IMG/VR virus record: IMGVR_UViG_3300010354_000010
Span: 1-39,419 of that record
Origin: a virus
Strand: one strand, 5' to 3'
DNA length: 39,419 nt
Both the position numbers and the translations under genes were made by a program. The notes under the pieces are model-generated. The model had not been told where the DNA came from, did not search any database, and saw nothing but the letters and a program-made list of their open reading frames with translations. The stretch's first letter is position 1. Each line of letters starts with the position of its first letter. This document shows, piece after piece, positions 1-7,234 of this stretch.

Positions 1-123
1 GTAATCCGGTTAGCGTTTAGTACACCACCCGTGTCCATCTGCTTGATCTTGGTCAGGAAGTCCACCTTTTGAGCGATGTACTCCTTATCAAGGTTCATCA
101 CGTCAAAGCGTACGTTGATATCA
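1..123. repeat. Terminal direct repeat, left copy
   Basis: These bases are repeated at 39297-39419. The portal reading frame is continuous across the join when one copy is removed. This is best read as the overlap left by assembling a circular or circularly permuted molecule, not as a biological terminal repeat, because it lies inside the portal coding sequence. Confidence 0.95.
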
Positions 124-1766
124 AACTCGTTATGGATTTCCGACAGATTCTGTGGGAGCTGCCCGCCAGTGATGCGGAAAATCTCCTCTGCCGGCATGTA
201 CTGGCAGCACAGTGAAAACATCTGCCGAAACACGGAACGCCAGGACAGAAGCCACGAGTTAACCAGTGCCTGCTGAAGCATCTGGGTGGTCATTGGCATT
301 ACGTTAGGATTACCCGTCCCAAAGTACGCGGCATGTTGCTGTTCAACCCGCTTAATCAGGTTGAACGCCACACCAGGCTCGCGAGCCGGTGGGTCCATGA
401 ACGTGTAGTCGTTCTGGCTGGTAACCGGCAACTGCACGCCGGGGCCGACCTTGTTCATCCCACCAATGCGCTTGATGACCTTGATCGGAGGCAGCGTCGA
501 GAAAGCTGTATGGTCACGAATCGAGTCGTGCTGCGCCTTAATCTCGTCCTGATCGGTGCTGGCAAGCTCAGGAATACCGCGGGTATCAGTAATGGACCGG
601 CGGATCTGCTCCCGGCGGAACTCTACAAACGGATACTCACCGTGTGCGTAGTCGAGACGTTCGTGAATGGCCCAAGAATCACCGTCAGACTGCCGGTTAG
701 ACGCCGCTTGAGGACAGATAACCGTGTAAAAGATGGCTGGAGCGTCTCCGTCCAGGCTTTTAGTGTAGCAATACACCACTTCAACCATGTTTTGGTAGTT
801 TACACCGTTGTAAACCATCATTGTGGTGGTCGGAAGCAGGTTGATGTTGTAGTAGCTGCTCGATTTGCCTAACTGCTGCAACGCACGCTCAACCCAGTCA
901 GGATTCCAGCCTTCAGTCGTGATCTTTTCACGCAACTCGACCTCAGACATCCAGGTTCTGCGAAAAATTACCCGAGACCGTTGCAAGTCCGCGGTTTCTG
1001 GGGGGAAGATGATCTCATCCCACGGCTTTAGGGCTACGATCTCGGGTAAGTTTTTGCTGACATACTCCTGGTCTATGGAGGTCATGCCAGTCTGAGCCAG
1101 TTCACGCACCATCCGCTTGGCGTCACTAGCCTTCAAATTGGGAACAGCAGTCTGGATGATTTCCGCAGCCTGTTCAGGAGCGTTAACAATCAACTGCGGC
1201 AGTTCCAGTAGCACCTGACTGCCGGATTGCTGGGCCAAAGCCATGATCTGGTCCATCGAGATGTCCTGAGTGCGAACACTGATGTTCTGCTGCCAGCCTA
1301 CAAAAAAAGCACTCCAGCCGTACTGAAGAGCGTACTGTGCTGCAAGAGTAGCCTCCTTATAAAGCTGCTGCGGCATCTTACAGTCGCGAATCCAGCGAAG
1401 GAGAGTCGTCCCAATCTGGGAGACCGGCATGTCGGACAACTCGTTCCCGTTGGCTCGAAGTTCAGCCTTCTGGAACGCGCCAACCAGCAAAGAGGTCAGT
1501 TCGTTACAAGTGGCGTCAATCAAACGGGTGCGGACGTCGCTGGCGCCCTCAAACGGCCAAGCCGGGTCTCCAGAGGAACGGTTCTCAGAGTGTTTCTTGC
1601 CGTCATCAGTCTGCCCAGGCCACCGACAGAAGCGGATATTGTCAAACTTAGTGACCAGATTCCCCTGAGAGGAGTTAATCATTGAGCGGTTGTACTCGCT
1701 CAGAAGCTCACCGACGTGCGGGTTCTTTGACGCAATCGCTAAAACGTCTGTCTTTGTGTTTGGCAT
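1..1766 (-). CDS. Portal protein, N-terminal 588 codons (continues at the right end)
   Basis: Forms the dodecameric head-to-tail portal ring through which DNA is packaged and ejected. The frame starts at ATG 1766 with MPNTKTDVLA, four bases after the terminase stop, and runs off the left edge. It resumes in the same frame at 39419-38945, giving about 705 residues. That is long compared with T7 gp8 and closer to P22-like or SU10-like portals. GGAG about ten bases upstream of ATG fits an SD site. Identification rests on position (directly after the large terminase, before scaffold and capsid), length, and portal-like sequence such as the DQDEIKAQHDSIRDHTA helix segment. No single catalytic motif exists in this family, so the call is contextual but strong. 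Confidence 0.85.
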   Translation of the reverse strand, partial: MPNTKTDVLAIASKNPHVGELLSEYNRSMINSSQGNLVTKFDNIRFCRWPGQTDDGKKHSENRSSGDPAWPFEGASDVRTRLIDATCNELTSLLVGAFQKAELRANGNELSDMPVSQIGTTLLRWIRDCKMPQQLYKEATLAAQYALQYGWSAFFVGWQQNISVRTQDISMDQIMALAQQSGSQVLLELPQLIVNAPEQAAEIIQTAVPNLKASDAKRMVRELAQTGMTSIDQEYVSKNLPEIVALKPWDEIIFPPETADLQRSRVIFRRTWMSEVELREKITTEGWNPDWVERALQQLGKSSSYYNINLLPTTTMMVYNGVNYQNMVEVVYCYTKSLDGDAPAIFYTVICPQAASNRQSDGDSWAIHERLDYAHGEYPFVEFRREQIRRSITDTRGIPELASTDQDEIKAQHDSIRDHTAFSTLPPIKVIKRIGGMNKVGPGVQLPVTSQNDYTFMDPPAREPGVAFNLIKRVEQQHAAYFGTGNPNVMPMTTQMLQQALVNSWLLSWRSVFRQMFSLCCQYMPAEEIFRITGGQLPQNLSEIHNEFDINVRFDVMNLDKEYIAQKVDFLTKIKQMDTGGVLNANRI

Positions 1767-1769
1767 ACT

Positions 1770-3494
1770 TTAATAGCTCCCGCACTTATTAAACTTTTGC
1801 CACTCCTTGCTTAACGAAGACGATATGTGGCGTGGTTGCATTACCACAAGATACCCTAAAGCGTCAATCGGATCTTTACAAGCCCCCTTCTGGCCATCGT
1901 GCCCAGTCCACTCTCTTAACGAGTAAATCAGGTTCTGGCAACTCTCATGCACCATCAACCGCGGATGGTTAGTCTTAATGTCCAGATCGGCTTCCCTATT
2001 ATAACACAGCAAATCGTTGATGATTAAAACACGCTCATCAACTGACACGCTGGCAGCAGGCAGGAAATACAACGGTTCCGTAGCTTCCATAAGAAGGTCA
2101 AGCAGCGTAACGCCACCTTCCTTCGTCGTAGCCTCCGTTCCTGCGCTTCTCGGATCGATGTAGCGTTCTGCAATCTCCTCGCGTTTGTCAGCATGAGTTT
2201 CTAGGGACCAAACCAGTTCAGTGTACTCGTTAATACCGCGTCCAGATCCGCTGCGTTGTGCAGGTCCGGGGCGACCGTCTGCCTTGTCACTTGGCAACGC
2301 CCACTCACCGTAGCTTTGGTCCGGCCATTCACGGTAGATCCAGATTGTGCCATGCTCGTCTACCCTGGCCCAGAGCATAAACCAGTTTCTAGCTCCAGCA
2401 GGATCAGCCACCATGTAGTTAGTCCCCTGTGGAGCACGTTCCGTCACAGGGTCACTGAACACGTTAAAGTCGCCAAACATGGGGAACTGTGACCCGGCAG
2501 TCTGCTCTGCCCAACCGTAGGCACGGATCTTAACATCGTGACTGCTGCGCCCCTTCAAGGTTTGGCACATGCGGTCCCAGTTGTTGTAGGGGTTTAACTT
2601 CGAGTGAAACCAGATACAGGCGTGCTTCCCGTACACACCTTCTGCCGTGTAAGGCATGTGCCCCTTTGGCACGCCCAGCACGTTGTTGTTGGGAAGTAGT
2701 TCACTCTCCTTCCAAGTCTTGATCCGGGCAGTCGTGATGAACTCCTTAACGACCTGTGTGTACCCAAGGATCGGAGTGAAGGTGACGAGTAGCTTTCCGT
2801 TTCGAGTGACAAGACGGTACTTGAGCGTTTCCAGCCAGTCAGCCGGGACAAGCTCATCACACCACACAAAATCCACCTCGCCGCCTTCGACGACCTTGAT
2901 GTCCTGGCTGTAGTTCAGGAACCAGATCTGGTTACCGTTGTAGACTGCTGTGTTGTCAGAGAAGCCGTTCTTTTGGGTCCAGCTTACCTGGGTTGTCCTG
3001 CTGCGTTTAGCTTCCTTCAGTTCCGAGGGAAGGTACTTATGAAACACGTTCTGCTGCATGGACACACTCGTCATGTTAGTCGTGTGCAGGCACCAGATGT
3101 TCAGGCCACGTTTCTTAAACTTGTCGCTTACCCAGTGAGGGGCAAAGCCGTTCAGGTCAGTACCCACAAAGGCTTGAGCGATACGTTTAGCTGCGTACTC
3201 CGTCTTTCCGGCCCGGTTGCCACCAAGGATGAGCAGTTCCGAACAGTTGTTGAGCAGTTGGTCAGCATCCTTCCAAGAAGCCAGTTCCGTTCCATACCTG
3301 TGCGGATCTGCCAGCTCCGCCTTGACCCGCTGCTCGCGCATGAGGAAGAGGCGCATCGTCTCCTCGGGGCCGACGTTCTCGATCATCGTCATGCGCTGCT
3401 CCTCGTTGGGAGCCGGCATCAAGGGATGTTCAACCAACGGGAACTTTAGCAGCTTCTGAATGAGTCGATCTTTTTGGTCGTCGATTGTTGACAT
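1770..3494 (-). CDS. terL: Terminase large subunit (packaging ATPase and nuclease)
   Basis: Motor that drives genome DNA through the portal and cuts it. The 574 residues show Walker A GGNRAGKT at 91-98, Walker B VDFVWCDE at 207-214 with the catalytic Glu, and a C-terminal RNase-H-like nuclease. Likely metal ligands are D364 (VADPAG), D448 (RYIDPRSAG) and D541/D544 (KDPIDALGY). Length is normal for phage TerL of this type. Start ATG 3494 has an A-rich upstream region (CCAAAAAAAGACC) and no SD site. It is followed after three bases by the portal gene. A large hairpin-rich gene-free stretch lies immediately upstream; no small terminase gene is recognisable next to it. Confidence 0.95.
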   Translation of the reverse strand: MSTIDDQKDRLIQKLLKFPLVEHPLMPAPNEEQRMTMIENVGPEETMRLFLMREQRVKAELADPHRYGTELASWKDADQLLNNCSELLILGGNRAGKTEYAAKRIAQAFVGTDLNGFAPHWVSDKFKKRGLNIWCLHTTNMTSVSMQQNVFHKYLPSELKEAKRSRTTQVSWTQKNGFSDNTAVYNGNQIWFLNYSQDIKVVEGGEVDFVWCDELVPADWLETLKYRLVTRNGKLLVTFTPILGYTQVVKEFITTARIKTWKESELLPNNNVLGVPKGHMPYTAEGVYGKHACIWFHSKLNPYNNWDRMCQTLKGRSSHDVKIRAYGWAEQTAGSQFPMFGDFNVFSDPVTERAPQGTNYMVADPAGARNWFMLWARVDEHGTIWIYREWPDQSYGEWALPSDKADGRPGPAQRSGSGRGINEYTELVWSLETHADKREEIAERYIDPRSAGTEATTKEGGVTLLDLLMEATEPLYFLPAASVSVDERVLIINDLLCYNREADLDIKTNHPRLMVHESCQNLIYSLREWTGHDGQKGACKDPIDALGYLVVMQPRHISSSLSKEWQKFNKCGSY

Positions 3495-3762
3495 GTTGGT
3501 CTTTTTTTGGAATGTTACCTGTGCCTTCTAGGATAAGAAGGCCGCGTACCTACTGGTCAACCTGAAAGATGGAGCCACTAGCGAAGACATGGTTCTCGGT
3601 ATCCCTCTCGACCGAGATTAAAGATCACTGGTGTTCAAGAATCAGTGAGTGCTGCACAGTCGTCCGCGATAGAGACAATGCTAGGCTGAACGGGTAGCCA
3701 TGGGCAGAGACTGTGATATGCGACGCGACGGTGACACTTATACGGAAGTGTAACGCTTCAAA

Positions 3763-3821
3763 CTGAGCACTACCCCCAATTCTAGGTGGCTAACACTCAG
3801 TCTTGGGGGTACTATGCTCAG
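3763..3821. repeat. Long imperfect inverted repeat
   Basis: Arms CTGAGCA plus TACCCCCAA (3763-3769 and 3771-3779) match TTGGGGGTA plus TGCTCAG (3803-3811 and 3815-3821): sixteen base pairs with one small internal loop and a 23-base loop. It is one of the strongest stems of the gene-free region before the terminase gene. Confidence 0.75.
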
Positions 3822-3862
3822 ACTCCGGGTTCTAGCTTACCGGAAGTATATCACTTCAATAA

Positions 3863-3902
3863 GTTACCCCGAAGGGTCGGGCCGACGGCCCGAAGGGGTA
3901 AC
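3863..3902 (-). terminator. GC-rich hairpin just after the 3915-4400 gene
   Basis: GTTACCCC (3863-3870) pairs with GGGGTAAC (3895-3902), with an inner TCGGGCC/GGCCCGA stem at 3877-3883/3887-3893. It starts 13 bases after the stop codon of the upstream minus-strand gene. There is no T-run after it, so a simple intrinsic terminator is doubtful. It may be an mRNA processing or stability element, or part of the structured RNA that follows. Confidence 0.4.
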
Positions 3903-3914
3903 AGCAGGGCTACG

Positions 3915-4400
3915 TTAGCCAAGATACAGACTGCCGTCCTTAATCTGTATAAGCTGATACATCTTAATTTGGTGGCCCTTCTCTCCAACGAACACCCGGC
4001 CCAACGTGTCCGTCTCCACCCAACGCTGGTTTTGATGCTTCTTAACCACTCTGGCTGTCCTCACGCTGCCATCCAGGTTGGCCGGCCTAGCCACGACAGG
4101 CTCACTTAACTGTACCACAAGGGGCGGCTTATTCTGCTTATGCTCCACTAAACTCGGGTCAACAACGCTTAACTCGATTATGTTTGGCTCATAAGCCATC
4201 ATATCGTGCTCTTGTTGCGATATAACCGGGCTTATGTCCGTCTTAACGTCGTTAAGATCGAGTATACCCTTCCTAAACATGCGGCGCTCGCCCTTAAACG
4301 CCCGTCTTACGACATAATCGGTGCCCAAGACGTACTTATCCAAATCATACGATGCACCGTCACGCTCCTTAATCTGCTTCTCCGAAACTGTAAAAACCAT
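3915..4400 (-). CDS. Hypothetical protein, first gene of the structural operon
   Basis: 161 residues from ATG 4400 (MVFTVSEKQIKERDG). The reading frame is open further upstream, but that part is GC-rich and low in protein-like character, so this start is preferred. Not recognised. The middle is acidic and hydrophobic (SPVISQQEHDMMAYEPN); the C-terminal 60 residues (VRTARVVKKHQNQRWVETD onwards) are basic, with a pattern reminiscent of a small beta-barrel. It occupies the place where a small terminase might be expected, but no helix-turn-helix is visible, so that role is not claimed. A perfect palindrome lies 18 bases upstream of the start and a strong hairpin follows the stop. Confidence 0.7.
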   Translation of the reverse strand: MVFTVSEKQIKERDGASYDLDKYVLGTDYVVRRAFKGERRMFRKGILDLNDVKTDISPVISQQEHDMMAYEPNIIELSVVDPSLVEHKQNKPPLVVQLSEPVVARPANLDGSVRTARVVKKHQNQRWVETDTLGRVFVGEKGHQIKMYQLIQIKDGSLYLG

Positions 4401-4417
4401 ACGCCCTGAAGTTCTAC

Positions 4418-4431
4418 GATTGTATACAATC
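4418..4431. promoter_or_regulatory. Perfect 14-bp palindrome, candidate operator
   Basis: GATTGTATACAATC is a perfect inverted repeat whose edge is 17 bases before ATG 4400. It contains TACAAT, close to a sigma70 -10 box on the minus strand, though no good -35 box is seen at the right distance. Position and symmetry suggest a dimeric regulator controlling the start of the long minus-strand transcript. Inference only. Confidence 0.4.
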
Positions 4432-5093
4432 CACAAGCACAAAAGACGCCCAGCCCTCCCAGGAGGACCGGCTGCACACTGTGACCACGGCCCCTCACTC
4501 CGAGGAGAAGCCCCAAACACAGCGCACAGGAGCAACATGCTCGCGTCTCTTAGCGCACCCAACCAACGTGTGCAGGTGTAGCGCAGTGTGTAGCAGCACG
4601 TCAAGTGTGGCGCGCTTCGGAGGGGCTGAGTGCGCGCTACGGGGGCCATTTGCGGGGAAAATTTTCAGGTGGGGGGATGAGTTGTAGCGAAAGTTCCTGG
4701 ACAGAGGCGGACCCCCTCCCCCCCTGTCTGGTTTGGCTACGGTCAACCGAGCCCGGCTGCGTTGGTGGCCACGATTACAGAGGCGACTCCATATGACACA
4801 CCTTGTATGATGTTATGGAATGCGCAAAGTGAGCCACGGAGCACGGCAAAGTAGGGCAAGGAGAGGGGCGCGGGAGGGTTGCGCAGGGTTGCTTGGGGGT
4901 GAGGTCTCGGCCACGCATTCCACCCCTGCCCTATGACACAGCATGTCCTACCCTGCTCGCACCCACTCTCCGCACTACGCTCGCACCTGGTCCCCGGAAC
5001 CGCACCCTACGCACCCACAAAAAACCTACAGGTCAGCTCGTTTTTGCAATTTTTACTAAACCTTCCCACATATGCTGCCGATATATCGTTGCC
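4432..5093. other. Divergent intergenic region between the minus operon and the plus cluster
   Basis: About 660 bases with no credible gene. It is GC-rich and contains homopurine/homopyrimidine patches (GGTGGGGGGATGAG near 4671; CCCCCTCCCCCCC near 4712) and an inverted repeat TCCATA/TATGGA at 4788-4793/4814-4819. It must hold promoters for both directions. TTGCAA at 5044-5049 with TATGCT at 5071-5076 could be part of a plus-strand promoter, but the spacing (21) is poor. Reading frames that cross this stretch have no recognisable product. Confidence 0.6.
5079..5088. promoter_or_regulatory. 10-bp palindrome before the first plus-strand gene
   Basis: CGATATATCG is a perfect palindrome ending five bases before ATG 5094, where an SD site would be expected and none is present. 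It could be an operator or a -10 region (GATATA). Short palindromes of this size can occur by chance. Confidence 0.25.
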
Positions 5094-5291
5094 ATGACAA
5101 CCTACCACTACGACAGCAACGGACATCTATACTGCACCCATGAAGGCGTGCTCTATTCTTGGCTGGGCGTGTTTGCCGAGCACAACGCAGTGCAAATCCT
5201 CACACATGTTACCACTCACCCTTTTGAGCGTGACCGTTGGGAGCCTATGCAGGCACTCTGCGGGCAGTCTGCTGAGTCTCTGTTGCGTTAA
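5094..5291 (+). CDS. Small hypothetical protein
   Basis: 65 residues, beginning MTTYHYDSNGHLYCTHEG and ending SAESLLR. No family recognised. It contains a YHYD...GHLYCTHEG stretch rich in aromatic residues, His and one Cys, and a WLGVFAEHNAVQILTHV amphipathic helix. The open frame extends upstream, but that part is low-complexity Pro/Thr/Arg, so ATG 5094 is chosen. No SD site. First gene of the only plus-strand cluster; a GC-rich inverted repeat follows it (CCGCC/GGCGG and ATCCGC/GCGGAT between 5300 and 5341), possibly attenuating transcription into the next gene. Confidence 0.55.
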   Translation: MTTYHYDSNGHLYCTHEGVLYSWLGVFAEHNAVQILTHVTTHPFERDRWEPMQALCGQSAESLLR

Positions 5292-5374
5292 TCCTCACCC
5301 ATCCGCCTCTCTCGCACGAGGGGGGCGGCAGGGTGCGGATAACCTGCACCACTAACAACCAAACAAACTACACC

Positions 5375-6046
5375 ATGAACATCCACCTGACCTTTAAAAG
5401 CGCCAACGTCAAGACGGGACCGATACCCGTTAGTACATCCTCGGCCGATACTTGCCCCGACAGTTGCCCCCTTAAAGCGGGAGGTTGCTACGCCAAATCA
5501 GGACCACTCGGCATGCACTGGTCCAAAGTCACACAAGACAAGCGAGGGGGTAACCTCACCACCTTTGTGCAGCAGGTGCGCACCTTAGACGCTGGCCAGA
5601 TCTGGCGTCACAATGCCGCTGGCGATCTACCGGGCAAAGGTGATCGCATCAATCAGGGTGCGCTTAAACGTATTGTGTCAGCCAATAAGGGTAAACGTGG
5701 GTACACCTACACCCACAAGCCTCCGACGCTTGGCAATAATGGCAAGGCAATCGCCGACGCTAACGCTAAGGGGTTCACCGTTAACCTGAGCGGCAACAGC
5801 CTAGGGCACGCCGATGAGCTTAAAGCGCTTGGCGTCGGTCCCGTTGTCGCAATTGTCCCCGAGGATGCACCCGACAAGGGCGTCACACCTGCCGGAAACC
5901 GTTGGATTACCTGCCCTGCTCAGACTCGCGACAACGTGACGTGTGCGACGTGTAAACTCTGCTCAGTGGCTACTCGTTCCGTGATCGTGGCGTTTCGCGC
6001 CCACGGAACCAGCAAACGCAAAGCCGAAGCGATCGCCACCAAGTAA
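5375..6046 (+). CDS. Cysteine-rich phage protein, DUF7227/gp88-like
   Basis: 223 residues from ATG 5375 (MNIHLTFKSANVKTGPIPV). A GTG at 5333 after a G-rich sequence is an alternative start, but family members as I recall them begin near the TGPIPVS motif. Hallmarks seen: TCPDSCPL..GGCYA, WRHNAAGDLPG, a FTVNLSGNS segment and a C-terminal TCATCKLC cluster. These match a widespread phage family annotated DUF7227 or gp88-like, of unknown function. The paired cysteine clusters suggest metal or Fe-S binding (inference). No SD site before ATG. Longest gene of the plus-strand cluster. Confidence 0.75.
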   Translation: MNIHLTFKSANVKTGPIPVSTSSADTCPDSCPLKAGGCYAKSGPLGMHWSKVTQDKRGGNLTTFVQQVRTLDAGQIWRHNAAGDLPGKGDRINQGALKRIVSANKGKRGYTYTHKPPTLGNNGKAIADANAKGFTVNLSGNSLGHADELKALGVGPVVAIVPEDAPDKGVTPAGNRWITCPAQTRDNVTCATCKLCSVATRSVIVAFRAHGTSKRKAEAIATK

Positions 6047-6051
6047 CCTCT

Positions 6052-6225
6052 ATGAACACCCACAAACACACTGCCCTAATTCGCCTCGCCTCGTGCGTGC
6101 TTCTTGCTGCTGACGCTTGGCTTCTCTGTCGCGTTCCTTCGTTGGAAACGGCTATGATGCTCTGGTTTCCGGCGGCCATGGCGCTCACGCTGGTTGTCAC
6201 CCCTAAGGAGTCCCGTTTTCGTTAA
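6052..6225 (+). CDS. Small membrane protein
   Basis: 57 residues, MNTHKHTALIRLASCV to PKESRFR. Two hydrophobic segments (about residues 9-27 and 34-50) separated by a short polar turn suggest two membrane helices with a positively charged C-terminus. It begins five bases after the preceding stop. No family recognised. A holin-like or membrane-anchor role is possible, but the lysis genes lie elsewhere. Confidence 0.6.
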   Translation: MNTHKHTALIRLASCVLLAADAWLLCRVPSLETAMMLWFPAAMALTLVVTPKESRFR

Positions 6226-6226
6226 T

Positions 6227-6373
6227 ATGCACCACGCCACCCTTAAACAATCCGGCTTTCACTGGTTGCTTCGCTTTAGTTGGGCGGACTCCGACCGTGT
6301 CTTAGCGTTCCAGTCAGAGCATGACGCTATGCTTTGGGCCACCCACTGGGGATTGGAGGTGGAGAGACTATGA
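6227..6373 (+). CDS. Small hypothetical protein
   Basis: 48 residues, MHHATLKQSGFHWLLRFSW to THWGLEVERL, starting one base after the previous stop. Rich in Trp and His, with the look of a small alpha/beta domain (FHWLLRFSWADSDRVLAF then a helix). Its TGA overlaps the next ATG as ATGA, which supports a real, coupled gene. Function unknown. Confidence 0.55.
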   Translation: MHHATLKQSGFHWLLRFSWADSDRVLAFQSEHDAMLWATHWGLEVERL

Positions 6374-6567
6374 AAAATCTCACCGAATGGATTGAGCCCG
6401 GAATCGGGATGTGTTGCTATTGGCAAATAGGCGAGGCTTGGTGGGGTTGGGCAACGCCTAGGCACCAAGGGGCCTGCTCCAGCATGGAGCAGTGTTTGGC
6501 TGAATTACAGGCTATCATTGAGCCCGATCCGTATGAATTCGGCTGCAACACAGGGGGGGGCGAATGA
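6370..6567 (+). CDS. Small Trp/Cys-containing hypothetical protein
   Basis: 65 residues, MKNLTEWIEPGIGMCCYWQ to GCNTGGGE. The start overlaps the preceding stop (ATGA) and sits behind GGAGGTGGAGAG, a good SD site and one of the clearest in the genome. Aromatic-rich (WWGWATPRHQG) with a helical second half (MEQCLAELQAIIE). It may be a paralogue in layout of the preceding 48-residue protein. Function unknown. Confidence 0.6.
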   Translation: MKNLTEWIEPGIGMCCYWQIGEAWWGWATPRHQGACSSMEQCLAELQAIIEPDPYEFGCNTGGGE

Positions 6568-6629
6568 GTGACCGACTCGTCGAGGCTCTGGCCTTGTACC
6601 TAGTGCTCTCCATCCTCTTCAAAGACTAA
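6564..6629 (+). CDS. 21-residue hydrophobic peptide
   Basis: ATG 6564 overlaps the preceding TGA (ATGA) behind a G-rich SD-like run. The product is MSDRLVEALALYLVLSILFKD, a single membrane-spanning segment with charged ends. Translational coupling is the main reason to consider it real. It is the last gene before the convergent terminator region. Confidence 0.4.
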   Translation: MSDRLVEALALYLVLSILFKD

Positions 6630-6648
6630 AGCACCCACCGCACCAAAA

Positions 6649-6689
6649 GGGGGCGCTTCCTTCACCGGGGGCGCTCCTTTTTTGCGCCC
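6649..6689. terminator. Convergent terminator region with GC repeats
   Basis: The plus cluster and the long minus operon meet here. GGGCGC (6669-6674) pairs with GCGCCC (6684-6689) around a T-rich loop; on the minus strand this hairpin begins right at the stop codon of the last gene. GGGGGCGC is directly repeated at 6649 and 6667, and the minus strand reads GCGCCCCCTTTT, so an alternative longer stem followed by four T is possible. Bidirectional termination is inferred. Confidence 0.45.
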
Positions 6690-6943
6690 TAATTCCGCCC
6701 TTGCTGCCCCTTGATCCGGCGGGCTGCGTGCCTCTCTCGCGCCCTTAACCGTGGCCGCTTGGCGTTCTCTCGTGCCGCCCTAGCCTTGGCCTCGCTTCTG
6801 ACTGATCCACCCTTACGCCCGATGCTTCGGCAGTGTTCAACCAGGTCGGAGCTGGGCGCGCCAGGGTTCAGGTTGTGCCCGTGTGTGGCAGGCGCGTGTG
6901 GGGCCGGGACCAACTTAATTTGGATTTTGATTTTGATTTCCAA
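6689..6943 (-). CDS. Basic small protein, last gene of the minus operon
   Basis: Up to 84 residues; the only visible starts are TTG codons (6943 or the later LVPAPHAPATHG). The reliable part is the Arg/Lys/Ala-rich C-terminal half (GRKGGSVRSEAKARAAREN onwards), typical of small phage proteins of the GGxxxSEAKxxAAR kind, possibly nucleic-acid binding. The N-terminus (MEIKIKIQIK) is read from the AT-rich hexamer repeat, so the true start is uncertain. Confidence 0.45.
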   Translation of the reverse strand: MEIKIKIQIKLVPAPHAPATHGHNLNPGAPSSDLVEHCRSIGRKGGSVRSEAKARAARENAKRPRLRARERHAARRIKGQQGRN

Positions 6944-7017
6944 TTTTAAGAACCAAATTTGATTTTGATTTTTAATTTTGATTTTGAAATTTGATTTTGG
7001 ATTTTGATTTTGAAATT
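6918..7017. repeat. AT-rich hexamer repeat (GATTTT units)
   Basis: About 100 bases made largely of tandem or interrupted GATTTT/TTTTGA units, in a genome otherwise of mixed composition. It fills the gap between the gene ending at 7019 and the last gene of the operon. A hexamer read as two codons gives alternating Ile/Lys on the minus strand. It could act as an easily melted origin element, a variable-length repeat or a transcription-pausing sequence; the sequence alone does not decide. Confidence 0.8.
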
Positions 7018-7018
7018 G

Positions 7019-7234
7019 CTATTCGTCTTCCTCTTCGTCCTCGATGAGCGACGGCTCCTCTTCCACCCAGCGTTGCGCCTGATACATCCTCGCAAACAGG
7101 CTACCGCTGCCAGCTTCGAACGTCTGATAGGTGTCCGTGTCACTGTCGTGAGCCAAGACCTGCACACAATCAAAGTGCTCTCCGATCTCACGAGCCATTC
7201 TCTCGATGTAAGCCTGCTTTTGTTCCGCAGTCAT
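7019..7234 (-). CDS. Small acidic hypothetical protein
   Basis: 71 residues, MTAEQKQAYIERMAREIGE to IEDEEEDE. Start overlaps the preceding stop as ATGA. Helical first half, then a region with HDSDTDTYQTFEAGSG, then a helix and a strongly acidic tail (EEEPSLIEDEEEDE). Acidic tails of this kind occur in DNA-mimic and phage-regulator proteins, but nothing identifies a function here. Confidence 0.65.
   Translation of the reverse strand: MTAEQKQAYIERMAREIGEHFDCVQVLAHDSDTDTYQTFEAGSGSLFARMYQAQRWVEEEPSLIEDEEEDE

Larger units (their letters stand above)
3495..3914 (-). ncRNA. Hairpin-rich gene-free region; candidate structured RNA or packaging site
   Basis: No credible gene in 420 bases. Successive inverted repeats (plus coordinates): 3595-3600/3611-3616, 3625-3630/3643-3648, 3655-3661/3709-3715 enclosing 3684-3687/3696-3699, 3734-3739/3746-3751, 3763-3779/3803-3821, 3843-3847/3853-3857 and 3863-3870/3895-3902. 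On the minus strand, the sense strand of the operon, the last element contains CCCTTCGGGG, a UUCG-tetraloop hairpin, which favours transcription in that direction. It would be the leader of the terminase message or a separate RNA. A pac/cos element is an alternative. Function is inferred only. Confidence 0.4.

Noticed and set aside
3620-3655. Possible T-arm of a tRNA
   Set aside because: GTTCAAGAATC looks T-loop-like, but the stem does not pair correctly and no acceptor, D or anticodon arm surrounds it. No tRNA gene was found elsewhere by eye.
3786-4109. Plus-strand frame in the gap before terL
   Set aside because: It overlaps the hairpins and the opposite-strand gene 3915-4400, has no SD site, and its product is not protein-like.
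4893-5093. N-terminal extension of the first plus-strand gene
   Set aside because: The extension is low-complexity Pro/Thr/Arg from a GC-rich intergenic region; MTTYHYD at 5094 is a more natural start.
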